A stretch of DNA of 64,000 nt from Treponema sp. (GCA_017550685.1 JAFZOJ010000066.1:1-64000); one strand, 5' to 3'; positions 35,262 through 44,299 are shown, numbered from the stretch's first letter. The notes: generated by a model from the sequence alone, not told the origin. Translations and numbers: made by a program.

Positions 35262-35906
35262 ATGAAAATATATCAGGTCGAAGAATTAGTTGGAATTACA
35301 AAGAAGAATATTCGATTTTACGAGGATAAAGGCCTTTTAAATCCGGACCGAAATCCCGAAAACGATTACCGTGAGTATTCGCTGGAAGATGTAAAACTGC
35401 TGGAAAAAATCAAACTGCTTCGTAAGCTTTCTGTTCCAATTGAAGAAATCAAACTTCTGGAAACAGGCAGCCTTTCGATGACACAATGCATGAACCAGCA
35501 GATTGAACGCCTTGAAAAGGAACAGCTGAATGTTCAGGTTATGAAAGAGTTTTGTGAACGCCTTAGAGAAAACACACCCGATATGTCTTCTCTAAATGCT
35601 TCTGACTATCTTTTGGAGATGGACAAAATGGAACAGGAAGGAACAAAATTCAAGGATATAGAAAATATGGATATCAACAAAAAAAAGAAAACCGGTGCAA
35701 TTGCCGCAGCAGTAATTATAGGAATCATTATGCTTTTATTACTAGTTCTTATTTTCTACGGAATATTTGCCGCATCTGTGCCGCTTCTTTCAATGCTGGT
35801 TCCAATAATTACAATTGCCTGTATCTTAATAGGAACAGTCGTTGTACTTGTTCTAAGAATTCGCGAAATAGACAAAGGCGAAGAATTAGAGGCTATGAAA
35901 TATTAA
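35262..35906 (+). CDS. Membrane-anchored MerR-type regulator
   Basis: A 214-residue protein. Residues 1-70 are the MerR winged helix (MKIYQVEELVGITKKNIRFY, DYREYSLEDVKLLEKI), residues about 75-105 a coiled-coil dimer helix, and residues about 145-168 and 173-199 two strongly hydrophobic helices, leaving a short C-terminal tail. The DNA-binding part would thus stay at the membrane unless released. It sits nine bases behind a YhfC-type intramembrane protease, an arrangement compatible with release by proteolysis, though nothing in the sequence proves it. No metal-binding cysteine cluster of classic MerR sensors is present. Confidence 0.88.
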   Translation: MKIYQVEELVGITKKNIRFYEDKGLLNPDRNPENDYREYSLEDVKLLEKIKLLRKLSVPIEEIKLLETGSLSMTQCMNQQIERLEKEQLNVQVMKEFCERLRENTPDMSSLNASDYLLEMDKMEQEGTKFKDIENMDINKKKKTGAIAAAVIIGIIMLLLLVLIFYGIFAASVPLLSMLVPIITIACILIGTVVVLVLRIREIDKGEELEAMKY

Positions 35907-35935
35907 AATAAATACGCTTACACAGGAGGAAGTCT

Positions 35936-36247
35936 ATGTTATTAGTAAGTATTGATTCAATCCCAGGAAAAAACTTTGAAGCACTTGGCATGGTAAAGGG
36001 AACAATCGTTCAGTCAAAAAACTTTGGCCGCGATATTATGGCAGGTCTTAAAACCTTAGTCGGTGGCGAAATTGCCGGCTATACCGAAATGCTCAACGAA
36101 GCCCGTCAGATTGCCACAAAACGTATGGTGGACGAAGCTACAGCACTTAATGCCGATGCAGTTGTAGGAGTTCGTTACGGAAGCTCTGCCGTTATGCAGG
36201 GAGCCGCAGAGGTTGTAGCTTACGGAACAGCAGTAAAGTTTATTTAA
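35936..36247 (+). CDS. YbjQ-family (UPF0145) protein
   Basis: A 103-residue small protein of the YbjQ family, a pentamer-forming beta/alpha fold of unknown role. Family features are SIDSIPGK, VKGTIVQSKNFGRDIMAGL, GGEIAGYTEML, ARQIATKRMVDEA and NADAVVGVRYGSS. AGGAGGA precedes the ATG. It is the third gene of the yhfC operon, and its 3' end overlaps the convergent GGDEF gene by 8 bp. Confidence 0.88.
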   Translation: MLLVSIDSIPGKNFEALGMVKGTIVQSKNFGRDIMAGLKTLVGGEIAGYTEMLNEARQIATKRMVDEATALNADAVVGVRYGSSAVMQGAAEVVAYGTAVKFI

Positions 36248-37448
36248 TTCCTTTAAGATAACGTTTTCGCTCGTACATCTTTTTGTCTGCCTGCTCAAAA
36301 ACGTGAATAAAGGTATCTTTGGTTTCGGGGTTGTAAGTTTGCATGCCGCTGGCAATAACTATGAGCCCCGAAGCCTTGTTTTCTTCGATTGTCTTATCAA
36401 AGGAATCTAATAAAGCTTCGCGGTTGGCATAATCTTCTCCACGAAGGAATGCTACAAATTCATCACCGCCGATTCTGTAAATAGGACTATGTTTAAAGGT
36501 ATTACAGATAATCTGACTTGATTCTTTAATATACCTGTCTCCCGCATCATGTCCTTCTGTATCGTTTATGGTTTTGAGCCCGTTCAAATCAAAAACAACA
36601 ATTCCAAATTCATTTATAAGATTGCATGTTAAGGCTTCTTCAATTTCTTTCTGAGCTTCGGTAAAGGCTCGCTTGTTTTTTACACCGGTAAGCGAATCCG
36701 TATAAGCAAGGCGCTGGGTAGAACCAAGCTCCTTTTTCTGAATCTGTTCTCGTTTAATAAGGAACTCAACCTCGCTGCGGTAATCATCCTTTTCATCTTC
36801 CAGAACAAAAGTATGAATAAGACAGGTACCGAGCAGATAACCGATTGAATACAAAGGATACAATGGATACAAGGCCTGGAAAATTACAAAAAGCACCATG
36901 GCAATTCCAAAGGCACCGATTGTAAGATGACGTCTTCTTTCTTTTCCGTTTGTACGCAGGGCATAAATAAAAACATAAATGGCAGTAATAAAGAACATAA
37001 AAATCTGCATGATTAAAATTATGTGTCTTGTAATTGCCGCGTGATAAATTCCAAGTTCATCAAAATAAAACTTAATAGGAATAAAGAAGTTTAAGATAAG
37101 ACAGGCACCATCAAAGAAAATGTAAATCCATCCAAAGCAGGAAAGCAATGTTATGTAAATATTTTTTTCGTTAAGATAATGAATAACGTATCTGGTCCAC
37201 AGAAAAACCGAAACCGCCATTGCAATATAATAAACGACCGTATCAAAATATGCTGCTTTTACAAGATGTGTTTCGTATAAAATGCCCCACAATGCATCGG
37301 TTAAATAATAGGTCATTACACCAAAAAGGAAGTATCTGTATAGAGTGCGGTAAAATTGTGTTTCCCTGTTTTTTTTCCTCTTTAATACATCGTAGTTAAT
37401 TATCAGATGTATCAGAAGTGCCAGAATTGGAATGCTTGCATATGCCAT
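36240..37448 (-). CDS. Membrane diguanylate cyclase (GGDEF)
   Basis: A 402-residue protein. Residues 1-220 hold six or seven hydrophobic helices with no periplasmic sensor domain of note. The C-terminal GGDEF domain (about residues 245-400) makes cyclic di-GMP: DSLTGVKNKRAF, DLNGLKTIND, GHDAGDRYI and an intact active site RIGGDEFV. An RxxD inhibition site is not evident five residues before GGDEF, so product feedback may be weak. CGGGGA lies before the ATG. It is a single-gene unit. The membrane part suggests it senses a membrane or redox signal, but the ligand cannot be told. Confidence 0.9.
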   Translation of the reverse strand: MAYASIPILALLIHLIINYDVLKRKKNRETQFYRTLYRYFLFGVMTYYLTDALWGILYETHLVKAAYFDTVVYYIAMAVSVFLWTRYVIHYLNEKNIYITLLSCFGWIYIFFDGACLILNFFIPIKFYFDELGIYHAAITRHIILIMQIFMFFITAIYVFIYALRTNGKERRRHLTIGAFGIAMVLFVIFQALYPLYPLYSIGYLLGTCLIHTFVLEDEKDDYRSEVEFLIKREQIQKKELGSTQRLAYTDSLTGVKNKRAFTEAQKEIEEALTCNLINEFGIVVFDLNGLKTINDTEGHDAGDRYIKESSQIICNTFKHSPIYRIGGDEFVAFLRGEDYANREALLDSFDKTIEENKASGLIVIASGMQTYNPETKDTFIHVFEQADKKMYERKRYLKGIK

Positions 37449-37492
37449 AAATTTTCCCCGTAAACTTTAACTCTCTACCCTATAATAAATTA

Positions 37493-39337
37493 TCATTTGA
37501 AGATGGTCAATCTTAATATACCGCGATTTTTGAAAACAAAATTCTTATCTTTAATTGTAAACAAATCCTTGCGAAGCTTCTGGGCAAAAAACTTTCCAAA
37601 GGTTCCGACAATTCCAAAATCATCGTGGCTTGTATCCTGCATGTCGATTATCCATTTATAATCTTGCAAAGATTTATACTTGATTGTGCAGTAATAATAA
37701 ACAACGCAGATTTTTTCTATGTTTTCCATCTGATTTTCAGTTATAGCCTTATGAGCAATCATTTCAAATTTGTCCAGAATCTGGGCCTGCATCTGCTTTA
37801 CATAGTTTTCGTAAACTTCTTTATCATCCAGGTGGGTATCAATAACAGGAACTGTCTTATCACCTTCCATTTTGTAGCCAAGACAGCGCCCGTGGTCTGC
37901 ACGCAAAATCTGTTCGTAGTTATAAGCGTCGTAACTGTTTATTTTGTTACCGTAAAGCGCCTTGTTTGCCTTGTCACTTATAAGCCCGATTTTTTCATTC
38001 ATTTCTTTTTTGCCTGTACGGGTCTTTACAAAATATCCTTTTATGCTGACCTTGTAATCATAAAATTTATTGATAAGATCCTGCATTGTTCCGTGATAGC
38101 CAATGTCCACAAAAACAAATCCATCCTTTTTATAATCAATGCCAAAGCTTTCCATATATTTTCCAAAAGCCTGGGACTGCTCCTTTCTGTTTTCTTCATA
38201 AATCCTGCAGAAAGTTTTATTCTGACGCAGCTTTTTGTACGCACCGGATTTATTAAAAACAAGATGAGTTTTTTTCATATTAAATGAACAGTCTTTTCCA
38301 ACCTCTTCTATCTGCTGCTTAGTAAAACCAATGCTGTGTAAAAAAGCATTTGCACTCATCATCACAAAAAATCTGAACAAAAGGTCAAAATCTTCGCTCT
38401 CCAGAGGTTTAAGGCTTGCGGCCATTACAGAATTTCTAGACCCGTAAAAATAATGAGTCTTAATATCAATTACGCCAAGGCCGGCTTCTTTTCTTATCCG
38501 GCAGTATTTTTCAAAAAGGGTTTTAAGGAACTGACCTTCGCGTGACATAAAAATAATATCGCGGTTATTGTTTTTTTCCAGTGCCTCGTAAAGTCTTTTT
38601 GTAAACAAAAACAGCGGGAAAGCATGATTTGAAAAATTATAGTTGTCCCCGTATTTATTAAAAATGCTGTCCCATTCTTCATTTATTATTTTTTTATTCA
38701 TAAGCTTTTTTACGTTTAATGCTTCAAGTCCGTTAAATCTGGAAACAAACAGATCTGACCACGCATTATCTCCTATCATTGTTACATTTTTTGCAGAAAG
38801 ACCGAGCGTCCTGAGTATATGGCGGTAAAGCTTTCCACCGGCTTTTTCCTTATCAAAATCACACGAAACAAAAACATAGGAAAAAAGTCCGCCAAGTCCA
38901 AGCTTTGTAAGCCAGGCTTCCAGCATATCCTTTGAGCAGTAAAAGTCCGAAACCATATAAAGCTCATTTCCCTGCTGCTTAAGCTGGTGTAAATAACTGA
39001 TGATTCCGGGCTTTACATAGTGACTTGCCGCTTCTTCTTCCAGATAAAGCCTTTTTGCAAGATTTATAAAGGCAGTCTGCTCATGTTTAATCCGGTTCTT
39101 AAGTTTTTTATATAAGTGTTCAAGTACAACTTCAAAATGTTCTTCTAAAACTCCGCGTGTAAGGATTTTTTTAATGCACAAACCCACATTCAAACTGTTA
39201 TACAGCTTATAAATCCGGCTGCCGTCAATTGCGCACTCCTTTCCCAGCCGGTCTGCCCAGTTTTGAAAAATATCGCTGTTCTTTTTATTTCTGAAGATAA
39301 CAGTATCAAAGCAGTCCACGAAGTAAGTTTTTTTCAT
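37493..39337 (-). CDS. HAD-superfamily protein with large C-terminal domain
   Basis: A 614-residue protein. The N-terminal half has HAD hydrolase motifs: YFVDCFDTVIFRN (motif I), MVSDFYCS (motif II), a lysine in DFDKEKAGGK (motif III) and MIGDNAWSD (motif IV). The C-terminal half (about residues 250-610) is of a type found with such HAD domains in surface-polysaccharide loci and includes SREGQFLK, FYGSRNSVMAAS and VDIGYHGTMQDLI. ATG 39337 is preferred to the TTG at 39355 because homology starts at KKTYFVDC; no clear Shine-Dalgarno is seen. It may handle phosphorylated sugars or act in glycan modification; the exact role is unknown. Confidence 0.72.
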   Translation of the reverse strand: MKKTYFVDCFDTVIFRNKKNSDIFQNWADRLGKECAIDGSRIYKLYNSLNVGLCIKKILTRGVLEEHFEVVLEHLYKKLKNRIKHEQTAFINLAKRLYLEEEAASHYVKPGIISYLHQLKQQGNELYMVSDFYCSKDMLEAWLTKLGLGGLFSYVFVSCDFDKEKAGGKLYRHILRTLGLSAKNVTMIGDNAWSDLFVSRFNGLEALNVKKLMNKKIINEEWDSIFNKYGDNYNFSNHAFPLFLFTKRLYEALEKNNNRDIIFMSREGQFLKTLFEKYCRIRKEAGLGVIDIKTHYFYGSRNSVMAASLKPLESEDFDLLFRFFVMMSANAFLHSIGFTKQQIEEVGKDCSFNMKKTHLVFNKSGAYKKLRQNKTFCRIYEENRKEQSQAFGKYMESFGIDYKKDGFVFVDIGYHGTMQDLINKFYDYKVSIKGYFVKTRTGKKEMNEKIGLISDKANKALYGNKINSYDAYNYEQILRADHGRCLGYKMEGDKTVPVIDTHLDDKEVYENYVKQMQAQILDKFEMIAHKAITENQMENIEKICVVYYYCTIKYKSLQDYKWIIDMQDTSHDDFGIVGTFGKFFAQKLRKDLFTIKDKNFVFKNRGILRLTIFK

Positions 39338-39424
39338 ATAAATACTATACAACAAAAGATAATTTTCAACAATAAGTTAGACTTTTCATAAATTTTCCAC
39401 TCATTTCTTAAAATTTCGCCCTTC

Positions 39425-39453
39425 TTGAATAAGCCTCATAATAACGATATAAT
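39425..39453 (+). promoter_or_regulatory. Promoter of the AspT-like transporter
   Basis: TTGAAT (39425-39430), 17 bp spacer, TATAAT (39448-39453), with AGAGG and the ATG 20 bp further. It shows that the frame upstream of 39473 is not coding. Confidence 0.8.
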
Positions 39454-39472
39454 AGCGCCAAGAGGTAATAAA

Positions 39473-40735
39473 ATGGTTCTTTTTGGTGGAATCTTATCAA
39501 TCAAAACAATCAGTTTTTTAGTATTTTGTGTTTTCTTAATCGCAGGATTAGGATACTTACTTGGTAGAATCACAATTAAAGGTGTTTCTTTGGGAACTGC
39601 AGGTGTTTTTATTATAGCCCTGCTTTTTGGTGCTTTCTTTTACGGAATTGACAAGGATGGAAATATAATCGGTGGACTTGCCAAGCAGCTTGTTGTTGGT
39701 GGAAAATCATATATTTCAAACGCACTTAAGATTATCGAAACCCTTGGTTTGATTTTGTTTGTAACATCTGTTGGATTTATTGCAGGTCCAAGCTTCTTTG
39801 GTGACTTAAAGAAGAACTTCAAATCTTACATTCTTCTTGGTTTGATGATTATCGTAATTGGTGGTCTTGCCTGTGCCGCTTGTATCTGGTTTGACTACAA
39901 GGTTTATAACAGACCGCTTGAAGAAGTTTCGGCAATGCTCGTAGGTCTTCTTTCAGGCTCTCTCACTTCTACTCCGGCCTTCTCTGCTGCCAAAGCAACA
40001 GTAATTGATTCTCAGCTCTTTACCGCAGACCAGCTCGAAGACATCGTAGCCGTAGGTCACGGAATTGCTTACTTGTTTGGTGTAATTGGAGTTGTTCTTT
40101 TTGTACAGCTTGTACCAAAGTTTGAAAAAGCAGACATGGACGCAGAACGTCAGAAGCTTTCTGAATCTGCACCTGAAGCACCTTCTAAGCTTGTCGGTTC
40201 AGAAATGGAACTTGATCCTCTTGGTTTCTGTGCCTTCTCTGTAGTAGCTATTCTTGGAATTATCGTTGGTTCATTCAAGTTCGGAAACTTCTCGCTTACA
40301 ACAACAGGCGGATGTCTTATTCTTGCCCTTGTATTCGGACACTTCCAGAAAATCGGTAAGATTCGCATTCTTCCACAGGCAAGCACACTTCAGGTTTTCC
40401 GCGAGCTTGGTCTTATGCTCTTCTTGATTGGTGCCGGTGTTGCCGGTGGTGCAAGCTTTGTTAAGTACTTTGAATGGGTATACTTTATCTACGGAATCAT
40501 CATGACATTGGTTCCAATGATTATCGGATTTATTTTTGCAAAGTATGTTCTCAAGCTCAACCTGCTCAACAACCTTGGTTCAATCTGCGGTGGTATGACT
40601 TCTACTCCGGCACTTGGAACTTTGATTGGAACAGCAAAGACAGAAAAGGTAGCAGGTGCTTATGCATCTACTTACCCTATTGCACTTGTTGCGGTAGTAA
40701 TTGTTTCTCAGCTTTTGATTATTTTCTTCCGCTAA
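39473..40735 (+). CDS. AspT/YidE-type membrane transporter
   Basis: A 420-residue membrane protein with about ten to twelve helices in two repeats of the aspartate-alanine exchanger (AAE) family. The duplicated signature is clear: GLLSGSLTSTPAFSAA in the first half and ICGGMTSTPALGTLIG in the second, plus LGLILFVTSVGFIAGPSFF and LGLMLFLIGAGVAGGASF. The central TrkA-C regulatory domains found in many relatives are replaced by a short linker. The ATG at 39473 follows AGAGGT and a strong promoter. Members exchange amino acids or dicarboxylates; the substrate here is unknown. The end is one base from the convergent dnaB stop. Confidence 0.85.
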   Translation: MVLFGGILSIKTISFLVFCVFLIAGLGYLLGRITIKGVSLGTAGVFIIALLFGAFFYGIDKDGNIIGGLAKQLVVGGKSYISNALKIIETLGLILFVTSVGFIAGPSFFGDLKKNFKSYILLGLMIIVIGGLACAACIWFDYKVYNRPLEEVSAMLVGLLSGSLTSTPAFSAAKATVIDSQLFTADQLEDIVAVGHGIAYLFGVIGVVLFVQLVPKFEKADMDAERQKLSESAPEAPSKLVGSEMELDPLGFCAFSVVAILGIIVGSFKFGNFSLTTTGGCLILALVFGHFQKIGKIRILPQASTLQVFRELGLMLFLIGAGVAGGASFVKYFEWVYFIYGIIMTLVPMIIGFIFAKYVLKLNLLNNLGSICGGMTSTPALGTLIGTAKTEKVAGAYASTYPIALVAVVIVSQLLIIFFR

Positions 40736-40736
40736 A

Positions 40737-42065
40737 CTATTCTGCACTTTTGTTTACAAAGGTAGAATAAGTCGGAATAAAGAGAATTTCTATATCGCCG
40801 GTAGGACCGTTACGCTGCTTTGCAAGAAGGATTTTTGCATCCTGAATTGCATCGGAGTTTTCCTTAGGCCTCTGGCGATCAATGAACATAACAACATCAG
40901 CATCCTGTTCAATAGAACCCGAACCTCGCAGCTGTGCAAGGTTCGGTTCCTTACCTTCGGCATCACGCGCAACTTGACACAAAGCAACAATAGGAATTTC
41001 AAGTTCACGTGCCAGAGCCTTTAAGCTTTTAGATATTTCCGAAACCTGCTCATAAACCGGAGCGGCACTGTTTTCTGTTGTAATAAGTCCAATATAGTCT
41101 ATAAAGATAATTTTTACATCATGATTAACAACCATACGTCTGGCCATTGCCCTCAAATCCAAAAGACGCATGTTAGGTGTATCTACAGTGTACAAAGGCG
41201 CATTGTACCATCTGCTGGCAGCCTCTGTAATCTTATCAAAATCCTTTTTTCTGAGCATACCGGAACGCATAAATCCCATATCTACATGAGAAGACATGGA
41301 CAAAAGTCTCATACCGATTGATTCGTAAGGCATTTCCAAAGAGAAAAAACCGCAGGAAATATTTCTTTCCAGGGCAATATGAGTCATCATCGAAAGCGCA
41401 AGCGCAGTTTTACCGATAGAAGGTCGCGCACCAATAATAATGAGTTCAGATTTCTGAAAGCCGGAAGTCATCATATCAAGCTTGCTGAAGCCGGAAGGAA
41501 TTCCTGTAAATTCACTCTTGCTTTTGTGGCGGGCATCAATAATTTCAAAATCCTTGATAATGATTTTTTTGATGTCCATAATTTCTGCAGTTTCGTTTCT
41601 CTGGGTAAGAGAAAAAATCTTCTGCTCTGCCATATCCAGAAGAGCTGCACCCTCCTGGTTACTTTCAAAGGCCTGAGCCCTTATGTCGGTTGCAATCCTT
41701 ATAAGCTCGCGCTTGGTTGAGCATTCAATTACAATGTCTGCATAGTGGGTTATGTTTGCAGCAGAAGGAACCAGCTCTGTAAGAGAAGCAATGTATCCGT
41801 TTCCGCCGGCTTTTTCAAGCTTGCCTTCTTTTGTAAGCTCATCAATAAGCGAAAGTGTATCGCCTTGAACACCCTTGGTATAAAGTCTGAGCAAAGCATC
41901 GTAAATTATCTGGTTTTGAATTGAATAAAAACGGTCGGGAGTAAGCTTGGAAACAACCTCTGCCATAGATTTCCACTGGCAAAGAATGGCGCCAAGGATT
42001 GCCTGTTCGGCTTCGATATTATGTGGCGGCATTTTGCTTTCAAGTTCTTTTCGTGTGTATTCCAT
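40737..42065 (-). CDS. dnaB: Replicative DNA helicase
   Basis: A 442-residue hexameric helicase. The N-terminal domain (PHNIEAEQAILGAIL) binds primase and loader; the C-terminal RecA-like domain has Walker A GARPSIGKTALAL, Walker B KIIFIDYIGLI and the DnaB signature GSGSIEQDADVVMFIDR. GGGAG lies before the ATG. It follows the rpsF-ssb-rpsR-rplI genes on the same strand, a classic order, but a terminator (42109-42143) lies between rplI and dnaB, so dnaB is reached by readthrough or by a promoter I cannot see in the 43 bp gap. Confidence 0.97.
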   Translation of the reverse strand: MEYTRKELESKMPPHNIEAEQAILGAILCQWKSMAEVVSKLTPDRFYSIQNQIIYDALLRLYTKGVQGDTLSLIDELTKEGKLEKAGGNGYIASLTELVPSAANITHYADIVIECSTKRELIRIATDIRAQAFESNQEGAALLDMAEQKIFSLTQRNETAEIMDIKKIIIKDFEIIDARHKSKSEFTGIPSGFSKLDMMTSGFQKSELIIIGARPSIGKTALALSMMTHIALERNISCGFFSLEMPYESIGMRLLSMSSHVDMGFMRSGMLRKKDFDKITEAASRWYNAPLYTVDTPNMRLLDLRAMARRMVVNHDVKIIFIDYIGLITTENSAAPVYEQVSEISKSLKALARELEIPIVALCQVARDAEGKEPNLAQLRGSGSIEQDADVVMFIDRQRPKENSDAIQDAKILLAKQRNGPTGDIEILFIPTYSTFVNKSAE

Positions 42066-42108
42066 ATGTGTTCTCCCAAAACCTTTTTACCAATAAGTGC
42101 TTTTAGAT

Positions 42109-42143
42109 AAAAAAAAGCGGTATCTTTTATTATACCGCTTTTT
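42109..42143 (-). terminator. Bidirectional terminator between rplI and dnaB
   Basis: Arms AAAGCGGTAT / ATACCGCTTT with an A8 run on one side and T5 on the other; on the minus strand it ends the ribosomal-protein transcript with a T8 run. Confidence 0.85.
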
Positions 42144-42181
42144 CTCTAAAAATACAGATGTATTTTTTCGAATTTCGTAAA

Positions 42182-42775
42182 TTATTCTGCTTTTTCTTCG
42201 GCAGCAGGTGCTTCTTCTGCAGGAGCTTCCTGAGCAGGAGCAGCTTCTTCAGCAGGTGCAGCAGCTTCTGCCTTTGGAGCCTTGTTCTTTCCAGACTTAG
42301 CAGGCTTTTCTTCAGGTACAGCTTCTACATTTTCTGCTTTAACTACTACGTGAACTTCTGCAGTCTGTGCTTCGTAAAGCTTGATAACTGCTTTGTAAGT
42401 ACCAACAGATTTGATTGCGGCACCAGGAAGTTCGATCTTTTTGCGTTCAATTTCGAATCCGAGTTTAGTAAGTGCATCAGCAACAACGTGTGTAGAAACA
42501 GCTCCGTAAAGCTTTCCGTTTGATCCTGCCGGCATTACTACTTCTACAACTGCAGCTTCAAGTTTTTCCTTAAGGCTTGCAGAATCCTTTCTCTTCTGTT
42601 CCTTGCGTGCTTCAATTTCTGCTCTGCGTGCTTCAAAAAGTGCAGCTGTAGCATCATTGTAAGGTACTGCAAGATTGCGTGGAAGAAGGAAGTTGCGTGC
42701 ATATCCGTTAGCAACGTTCTTTACGTCTCCCTCTTCTCCAAGTGATTTAACGTCTACGTTAAGAATTACTTTCAT
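42182..42775 (-). CDS. rplI: Ribosomal protein L9 with acidic C-terminal tail
   Basis: A 197-residue L9; the normal length is about 150. The canonical N-domain MKVILNVDVKSLGEEGDVKNV with NGYARNFLLPRNLA binds 23S rRNA, and the long helix and C-domain follow to about residue 147. The last ~48 residues are a low-complexity Ala/Pro/Glu/Lys tail (repeats like PAEEAAPAQEAPAEEAP). The start at 42775 follows GGAG; the upstream in-frame extension is intergenic. The neighbouring S18 has an acidic N-terminal extension too, so such tails may be typical of these proteins in this lineage. Confidence 0.96.
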   Translation of the reverse strand: MKVILNVDVKSLGEEGDVKNVANGYARNFLLPRNLAVPYNDATAALFEARRAEIEARKEQKRKDSASLKEKLEAAVVEVVMPAGSNGKLYGAVSTHVVADALTKLGFEIERKKIELPGAAIKSVGTYKAVIKLYEAQTAEVHVVVKAENVEAVPEEKPAKSGKNKAPKAEAAAPAEEAAPAQEAPAEEAPAAEEKAE

Positions 42776-42835
42776 GTTTTTCTCCAAGCTCCTGATTTTT
42801 TGTCTATGTTTCGGAGTATAAAACATAGATCATTG

Positions 42836-42902
42836 TCATTATCGGGCTTGACCCGATAATCTTTTCTTATGATAGATTGCCGTGTTAAGCACAGCAATGA
42901 CT
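42836..42902. repeat. REP-like palindrome pair between rpsR and rplI
   Basis: TCATTATCGGGCTTGACCCG and GATTGCCGTG..CACAGCAATGAC form two hairpins like those at 262-325, in the opposite order. The element sits inside a ribosomal-protein operon. Confidence 0.8.
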
Positions 42903-42909
42903 TACAATA

Positions 42910-43245
42910 TTAGTCAGCAACAAAAGGAAGCAAGCTGATTGAGCGTGCTCTCTTGATTGCCTTAGCAACTTCGCGTTGATGTTTTGCACAAGTTCCTGTA
43001 ATGCGGCGTGGAAGAATCTTACCGCGTTCTGTCATATAGCGGCGAAGAACATCTGCGTCCTTATAATCGATCTTTGCCTTGTTAGCGCAGAAACGACATA
43101 CCTTCTTGCGGAAGTAAGCCTTTCCCTTTGAACGTGCATCACGATCATCTTCACGACCTTCATTTTCCGGTGCCACTTCGTTCATCTGAACTTCCTGTGA
43201 CAAAATTTCCTGTTTTTCTTCCATTTCCTGATTTTCTTCAGACAT
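42910..43245 (-). CDS. rpsR: Ribosomal protein S18 with acidic N-terminal extension
   Basis: A 111-residue S18; the usual length is 75-90. The first ~36 residues are rich in Glu, Gln and Asp and unlike normal S18. The S18 core follows: [39 protein letters not shown] and [20 protein letters not shown], including a CxxC...C(x2)H zinc-type site (the C+ form of S18). CAGGAGA precedes the ATG. The order rpsF-ssb-rpsR-rplI is the common bacterial cluster. Confidence 0.96.
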   Translation of the reverse strand: MSEENQEMEEKQEILSQEVQMNEVAPENEGREDDRDARSKGKAYFRKKVCRFCANKAKIDYKDADVLRRYMTERGKILPRRITGTCAKHQREVAKAIKRARSISLLPFVAD

Positions 43246-43273
43246 ATTCTAATCTCCTGTGTGTTTTATCCTA

Positions 43274-43756
43274 TTAAAACGGTATATCCTCTGGGAAATC
43301 GCTTCCTGTATCGCCAAAAGATTCAGACTGATAACCGCCTGAACTGCCGGATGAGCCGGAATTATTAGGCTGGAACTTTGGTGCACCGCCAGTTGTTGAG
43401 AACTGACCGCCTTCACCTTTTCCGCCCAAAAGCTGAACATTGTTTGCATTAATAACTATTTTGCTGAACTTCTGTCCGTCTTTTTCCCAGCGATCCTGTT
43501 TTAAGTATCCGTCAATAGCAATCTGCTTGCCCTTTGTCAGATATGGCTTAAGGTTTTCTGCTGTTTTTCCCCAGATTGTAACATCGAAATAACTTACTTC
43601 ATCAACCCACTGCTCGCCTTCTTTTTTGCTTCTATTGACAGCGATGCTTACACTAGCTCTTGCCTGACCGTTAGAAACATAACCAAAGCTTCTTTCGTCT
43701 GTTCCCAAATCTCTTGTAAGACGTCCAATCAGGACAACATGATTCAAATCTGTCAT
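43274..43756 (-). CDS. ssb: Single-stranded DNA-binding protein
   Basis: A 160-residue SSB. Residues 1-110 form the OB fold (LNHVVLIGRLTRDLG, VSIAVNRS, FDVTIWGKTAENLKPYLTKG), followed by a glycine/serine-rich linker and the acidic tip DFPEDIPF that recruits repair and replication proteins. AAGGAGC precedes the ATG. It lies between rpsF and rpsR in the expected order. Confidence 0.97.
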   Translation of the reverse strand: MTDLNHVVLIGRLTRDLGTDERSFGYVSNGQARASVSIAVNRSKKEGEQWVDEVSYFDVTIWGKTAENLKPYLTKGKQIAIDGYLKQDRWEKDGQKFSKIVINANNVQLLGGKGEGGQFSTTGGAPKFQPNNSGSSGSSGGYQSESFGDTGSDFPEDIPF

Positions 43757-43795
43757 AAACGCTCCTTATTGCAAGTTAATGGATTGCAGCCAAGA

Positions 43796-44080
43796 TTATT
43801 TCTCGTCAATGCGTACAAACTGATACTTCAAAAGATTCATGTTGATTTTGAATTCTTTTTCGATATCAACAATTTTGCCAGGATTGAGCTTCATTGTGTA
43901 AAGAACAAAGCGTCCTTTCTTCTGTTTCTTGATTTCGTAGGTAAGATCGCGGTCACCAAAAGCCTTATCTTCTTCGATTTCCGCACCAAATTTGGCGAGA
44001 GTTGCCTTTACGTCTTCGGCACCCTTTTTTGACTTTTCCTCATCGAGTGGGAAAATAGTCATAAGTTCATACTTTTTCAT
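43796..44080 (-). CDS. rpsF: Ribosomal protein S6
   Basis: A 94-residue S6 of normal size: MKKYELMTIFPLDEEKS, DLTYEIKKQKKGRFVLYTM and the C-terminal INMNLLKYQFVRIDEK. It heads the rpsF-ssb-rpsR-rplI operon; AGGAGA sets the start, and a ~165 nt structured leader runs from a strong promoter at 44252-44280. Confidence 0.97.
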   Translation of the reverse strand: MKKYELMTIFPLDEEKSKKGAEDVKATLAKFGAEIEEDKAFGDRDLTYEIKKQKKGRFVLYTMKLNPGKIVDIEKEFKINMNLLKYQFVRIDEK

Positions 44081-44245
44081 AAGTATCTCCTGAAATTTTC
44101 ATCCTGCCAGAGCAGAACATTTCGGAGGACAGTGTTACAATCCTCTAATCGACGATTGAAGAATGTAAAACAGGAACGTGTATAAACAGTATTCCTGTTC
44201 CTCCTTATGGACAAAGGAAAGCCCCTTAAAGGCTTCCAAGGATGT
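44081..44245 (-). promoter_or_regulatory. Structured 5' leader of the rpsF operon
   Basis: The ~165 nt between promoter and rpsF fold into at least two hairpins on the minus strand: GGAAGCC / GGCTTTCC-type near 44214-44236 and CAGGAA / TTCCTG near 44171-44198. Leaders of rpsF operons often bind S6:S18 to shut off translation; I could not confirm that motif's core here. An ORF overlapping this leader (44077-44349) looks spurious. Confidence 0.5.
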
Positions 44246-44251
44246 TCTATA

Positions 44252-44280
44252 ATTATAACTAAACGGCCCGTGAGCGTCAA
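44252..44280 (-). promoter_or_regulatory. rpsF operon promoter
   Basis: Minus strand TTGACG (44275-44280), 17 bp spacer, TATAAT (44252-44257). Confidence 0.87.
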
Positions 44281-44299
44281 TACAACACTAAATATAAGA

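Noticed and set aside
35241-35262. TATAAT eight bases before the MerR gene as a third leaderless promoter.
   Set aside because: No -35 box stands at the right distance, and the bases encode the end of the preceding gene; operon readthrough is simpler.
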